DNA of 64,000 bases, taken from CAJMGO01 sp900557305. Lineage in GTDB: Bacteria; Bacillota_I; Bacilli_A; RF39; UBA660. Numbering within the stretch: the stretch's first letter is position 1; every line of letters begins with the position of its first letter. Below are positions 60,272 through 64,000 of this stretch, in pieces. Location: positions 1-64,000 of the forward strand of contig CAJMGO010000001.1 of the NCBI GenBank assembly GCA_905212975.1, written 5' to 3'. Under the pieces are notes generated by a model. The model made no database searches, had not been told where the DNA came from, and was given only the letters and a program-made list of their open reading frames with translations. Position numbers and translations under genes: made by a program.

Positions 60272-62233
60272 ATGAATGAGAAATTAAAAAAAGAGATAAT
60301 AGAATTAATAGAGAATAATCAACCATTACCAGAAGAATTACAATATATATTATTTCCCACAAAAGAAAAAGAATATAAACTAACTTATGCTGATAAAATG
60401 AGACGAGAAGATATTTTATCTAATGAAGATGGTTTAACTTCGGTACCAATTCAAATCCAAAAAAGTTTTATACCAGATGAAGATGATGACTGGAAAAATA
60501 TGATAGTATTTGGAGATAATCTTCAATTTTTAAAGACAATTTATGAAAATAAGGATGAAACAATAAAGGACAAAATAAAAGGTAAAGTAAAATTAATTTA
60601 TATTGATCCTCCTTTTGCAACTAACAGTGATTGGACAGCTTCAGGTGGACAAAAAGCATATTCTGATAAAAAGAAAGATGCAGAATTTGTCGAATATCTT
60701 AGAAAAAGACTTATATTAGCTAAAGAAATTATGTCATCTGATTCTTCAATATATATTCATCTGGACGATAAAAAATCTCATTATATTAAAGTTATTTGTG
60801 ATGAAATATTTTCGAATTTTGATTTTAAAGAAATTACATGGATATGTGGATTAATGGGTTCAGGGAATTTTTACCCAAAAGCTCATGAAACTATTTTATG
60901 TTATAAATCTAAGAATGCTTTTTTTGAATCACCATGTAGAAATGGATACTCAAAATCAATAATTAAAAGTTTAAAAAAAGATGAATATGGGTGGTACTAT
61001 TCTCGAGGTAGAGAAACAAGTGGAGGAATGAATGCTTTAAAAACATATATTTGCAATAATACAAATTGCACAAAAGAACAAGCCATTGAGTATGCTTCAA
61101 AAACTAAAAAGCAACCAGCATGGGATGTTTGGATGGGCATCAATGAAGATATGGCCAAAGATTTTGGTGATGAATTTGTTGGTAATTATAATAAAGATAA
61201 AAACAGTGTAGATTATCCAACTCAAAAACCTGATGAATTATTAAAAAGGATAATATTAGCTTCATCACAACCAGGGGATATAGTTATGGATTTTTTTGGT
61301 GGTAGTGGAACTACAATGGCTGTTGCCGAAAAACTTGGACGTCGTTGGATTACCTGTGATATGGGTAAATTATCTTTTTATACCATGCAAAAAAGAATGT
61401 TACAAATTAGTGATTCTAAAGATATACATAATTCTAAAAAGAAATATGGTAAAAAATATAAGAATTTTATAACTTGTTCATTAGGAATGTATGATTTGAA
61501 AAAGACATTTGACTTAGAATGGGATAAGTATTGTGATTTTGTTTCTCAATTATTTGATATTAAGTTAAGCACATATAAAATAGGTGGTATCAATTTTGAT
61601 GGTAAAAAAGATGGATATAATGTAAAAATATGGAATTATAAAGAACATCGTGAGTCTAGCATCGATGAAGAATATTTAAATGGGTTATACCAAAATATTA
61701 ATAATAGAGTAACAGGACGAATATATATAGTTGCTCCACTATATGCAATAGATTTTTTAACTGATTATTATGAAATAAAGGGATTAAGATTTTACTTTTT
61801 AAAAATTCCTTATCAATTGATTAAGGAATTACATAAAACACCATTTCAAAGAATTATGCAACCACAAACAAAAAAGAATATTAATAATTTGGATGAGGCT
61901 ATTGGGTTTCAATTTATGAAACAGCCAGAAGTAAAAGCGCATATAAGAATTAACAATAATAATTTAACAATAAATATTAAAGAATTCAAAAGCCAATCAG
62001 AAGGTGGAAAAAGTTATAATAATTTCGAAACTTTATCAGCTGTTTTTATAGATAGTGATTATGATGGAAAAGATTTCATATTAAAACAAAGTTATTTTTC
62101 AGATGAATTATTAAAGTGTAAGGATGAATTACAAATAGTAATTTCTAAAGATAAGGTTGGTAAGAAAATCATGATAATATATATTGATATATATGGAAAT
62201 GAATTTAAAGAAATCCATACAGTGGAGGAGTAG
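60272..62233 (+). CDS. mod: Type III restriction-modification methyltransferase (Mod)
   Basis: A 653-aa beta-class adenine-N6 methyltransferase: catalytic DPPF (112-115) precedes the SAM-binding FGGSGTT (342-348), with the target recognition region between. C-terminal part from about 395 is typical of Mod dimerisation/Res contact. It modifies one strand of an asymmetric site and guides Res. Located 28 bp after the fic stop, and one base from res. Confidence 0.93.
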   Translation: MNEKLKKEIIELIENNQPLPEELQYILFPTKEKEYKLTYADKMRREDILSNEDGLTSVPIQIQKSFIPDEDDDWKNMIVFGDNLQFLKTIYENKDETIKDKIKGKVKLIYIDPPFATNSDWTASGGQKAYSDKKKDAEFVEYLRKRLILAKEIMSSDSSIYIHLDDKKSHYIKVICDEIFSNFDFKEITWICGLMGSGNFYPKAHETILCYKSKNAFFESPCRNGYSKSIIKSLKKDEYGWYYSRGRETSGGMNALKTYICNNTNCTKEQAIEYASKTKKQPAWDVWMGINEDMAKDFGDEFVGNYNKDKNSVDYPTQKPDELLKRIILASSQPGDIVMDFFGGSGTTMAVAEKLGRRWITCDMGKLSFYTMQKRMLQISDSKDIHNSKKKYGKKYKNFITCSLGMYDLKKTFDLEWDKYCDFVSQLFDIKLSTYKIGGINFDGKKDGYNVKIWNYKEHRESSIDEEYLNGLYQNINNRVTGRIYIVAPLYAIDFLTDYYEIKGLRFYFLKIPYQLIKELHKTPFQRIMQPQTKKNINNLDEAIGFQFMKQPEVKAHIRINNNNLTINIKEFKSQSEGGKSYNNFETLSAVFIDSDYDGKDFILKQSYFSDELLKCKDELQIVISKDKVGKKIMIIYIDIYGNEFKEIHTVEE

Positions 62234-62234
62234 T

Positions 62235-64000
62235 ATGCAAGAAATAAAAAGTTATAATAATAATGATTTGGTTTTATCTATTAACGAAACATATGACCAT
62301 AACGCTTTAAAATTAGAAGACTGGGAAGATTTTTTAGATATACTTTGTGGTGATCGTGAATACCAAAAAAATGCAATAAAAAAAAGTATTATATACTTAT
62401 GTAGTAATAATTATCAAAGTTTAAGGGATTTAGCAATTGAAAATTATAATGAAAATTTAGAATTGCAAAGCAAGTACAATGACTTAAATAAATTTTTGTC
62501 AAAAATACAGATGCCTGGAAAATTATCGGCAAATATAGATTTGGCAACAGGAACTGGTAAATCATATGTTATTTATGGAATTGCACAAATTATGTTATCT
62601 CTAGGATTTGTAAAAAAAGTTTTAGTATTATGTCCATCTGTAACTATTGAAGATGAATTAAAGAAAAAATTTATAGAATTGAGTAGTAATGAACTATTAA
62701 AAAAAGCAATTCCAGTTTATTCAAAATTCAAAAATCCAAGTATTGTTGATGCAAATTCTACTGTAAAAGATGGTGATATATGTATTGAAAATATACATGC
62801 AATTTATGATAGAACTAATTCATCAATAGAGGATAGTTTTAAACATTGTGGAGCGGATACACTAGTATTAAATGACGAATCACACCATATATATAATAAT
62901 ATTTTGAAATCAGATTCAAAAAAATGGAAGGAATTCCTATTAAATAGCGACTATAATTTTAAATATATATTGGGATTTACAGGAACAGCATATATAGAAA
63001 ATGAGTATTTTAATGATGTTATATACAGGTATTCATTAAAAACTGCAATAGAGGATAGGGTTGTAAAAAATATTGATTATGTATTCAAAGATGAAAGTAT
63101 TAGTACTAATGAGAAATTTCAAAAAATATATCAGAATCACATTGATAACAAGGATAAATATCCTAAAGTTAGACCTTTGACAATAATGGTTACAAAAGAT
63201 ATAGGAAGTGCTGAAAATTTAGAAGAAGACCTAAAGGACTTTTTAATAAAAAAAGAAAATACAACTTTGGATGTAATACAAGATAAAGTTTTAATTGTAA
63301 CATCTAGTGATAAGCATAAAAATAATTTAATTAAGCTTAAAAATGTTGATAGCAAGACTGAATCAAAAGTAGAATGGATTATTTCGGTATCGATGCTAAC
63401 TGAAGGATGGGATGTAAAAAATGTTTTTCAAATAGTTCCTTGGGAAGATAGGGCATTTAATTCTAAATTGTTAATATCTCAAGTACTTGGAAGAGGATTA
63501 AGATTGCCAATTGAATACCAAATTCCACAACCTAAAGTAGTTGTATTTAATCATGATTCTTGGAGTAAAAATATAAAAGGGTTAATAAATGAGATTTTAG
63601 AAATAGAAACTAGAATTGAAAGTAATGTAGTAAAAGAAGGAGAAAGATCAAAATACAATTTTGTAGTATATAATATAGATTATGAAAAGATAGAGATAGA
63701 AAGACCACATCTAAATCCTAAAAAAAGTGTAGATTTTTCAAGACTAGAAAGCGAAGGTATTTCTTTAGAATCACAAGTTTTAGAAGTTGAACATGAGACT
63801 TCCTATTCATCAGTTTTAGGATTTGAGGTTAGAGAAAAAAACTATTTGATAGAATATGGTACATATACTGTGGATGAAATTGTTGATACTATATATGAAA
63901 ATTTTGAAAATAGAGATTGGGAAGGAAAGGTATTACAATTAGGGAAGGAAAAATATACTCAAAATTCATTACCACCTAGATCAAAAGTTGAGAAAATAAT
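62235..64000 (+). CDS. res: Type III restriction enzyme Res subunit (partial, runs off the window)
   Basis: The reading frame from ATG 62235 stays open to the end of the window (588 codons visible). SF2 helicase motifs: Walker A ATGTGKS (104-110), DEAD-type box DESHH (214-218), FTGTAY and motif VI QVLGRGLRLP (about 416-425). The nuclease domain (PD-ExK) should lie beyond the right edge. GGAGGAG precedes the ATG, overlapping the mod stop. Confidence 0.93.
   Translation, partial: MQEIKSYNNNDLVLSINETYDHNALKLEDWEDFLDILCGDREYQKNAIKKSIIYLCSNNYQSLRDLAIENYNENLELQSKYNDLNKFLSKIQMPGKLSANIDLATGTGKSYVIYGIAQIMLSLGFVKKVLVLCPSVTIEDELKKKFIELSSNELLKKAIPVYSKFKNPSIVDANSTVKDGDICIENIHAIYDRTNSSIEDSFKHCGADTLVLNDESHHIYNNILKSDSKKWKEFLLNSDYNFKYILGFTGTAYIENEYFNDVIYRYSLKTAIEDRVVKNIDYVFKDESISTNEKFQKIYQNHIDNKDKYPKVRPLTIMVTKDIGSAENLEEDLKDFLIKKENTTLDVIQDKVLIVTSSDKHKNNLIKLKNVDSKTESKVEWIISVSMLTEGWDVKNVFQIVPWEDRAFNSKLLISQVLGRGLRLPIEYQIPQPKVVVFNHDSWSKNIKGLINEILEIETRIESNVVKEGERSKYNFVVYNIDYEKIEIERPHLNPKKSVDFSRLESEGISLESQVLEVEHETSYSSVLGFEVREKNYLIEYGTYTVDEIVDTIYENFENRDWEGKVLQLGKEKYTQNSLPPRSKVEKI

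Noticed and set aside
1..64000. tRNA, rRNA and CRISPR arrays
   Set aside because: No tRNA-like T-loops with CCA-type context, no rRNA signature and no regularly spaced repeats were found on reading the non-coding intervals.
1..64000. UGA as tryptophan (mycoplasma code)
   Set aside because: Several conserved genes terminate at UGA exactly where their families end (rsmI, secY, holB, mscS), and Trp is coded by UGG.

Overview
This is a contiguous stretch of a low-GC (very AT-rich) bacterial chromosome of the Firmicutes/Bacilli lineage. The evidence is the Bacillus-like gene order (SRP RNA-tadA-dnaX-ebfC-recR-bofA-holB-ricT; tatD-3D protein-ksgA; parA-parB; rpsF-ssb-rpsR; complete S10-spc-alpha cluster; rplM-rpsI-cwlD), strong AGGAGG ribosome binding sites and sigma-A type promoters. 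UGA is used as a normal stop (ends of holB, rsmI, mscS, secY), so this is not a UGA=Trp mycoplasma. Relatives of sporulation genes (bofA, ricT, spoVT, cwlD) sit beside features typical of small-genome, gut-type Bacilli (RF39/Izemoplasma-like); that finer placement is inference. No rRNA, tRNA or CRISPR array was seen.

Layout. 1-750: origin-proximal segregation region with three parS-type sites at an exact 42-bp spacing plus a fourth before dnaX, and the SRP RNA gene. 0.3-12 kb: replication/repair/translation housekeeping (tadA, dnaX, ebfC, recR, bofA, holB, ricT, trmN6, rsmI, pth, mfd) facing a CBS-type pyrophosphatase gene. 12-21 kb: spoVT, tatD, 3D-domain protein, ksgA, an AGCS symporter, ung, tilS, and an ftsH with an unusual Rho-N/SAP-like tail. 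21-26.8 kb: parA-parB (which would act on the parS sites at the left end), mscS, DUF951, an AbgT-type transporter, ychF and a small convergent gene. 27-30 kb: rpsF-ssb-rpsR and two tandem LicD-family genes. 30-43.5 kb: S10-spc-alpha ribosomal cluster with secY, adk, infA, rpoA; rpmD (L30) is missing between rpsE and rplO. 43.6-47.8 kb: an SDR enzyme, an orphan pilin-like protein, the ECF transporter energizing module and truA. 48-52 kb: rplM-rpsI, an alpha/beta hydrolase gene inserted between two ~90-bp copies of the rpsI 3' end, an RlmI-like methyltransferase and cwlD.

52-64 kb is accessory: a HEPN-type Abi_2 protein, an HtrA-like protease, a surface protein with a degenerate zincin-like motif, an amidase fragment, a solitary AAA ATPase, a DUF3892 protein, an AbiEi-like/Fic pair, and a type III restriction-modification system whose res gene runs off the right edge. 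Between the AAA ATPase and the AbiEi gene lie two compact, promoter-associated, hairpin-rich non-coding stretches on either side of the DUF3892 gene. I regard these as the best candidates for something undescribed.

How the genes work together: ParA/ParB with the parS cluster form the chromosome segregation module. DnaX, HolB, RecR, EbfC and Ssb serve replication and recombination. Mfd and Ung serve repair. TadA, TilS, TruA, TrmN6, KsgA and RsmI modify tRNA and rRNA. FtsH and HtrA handle protein quality control. The right-hand island is dominated by candidate anti-phage genes.
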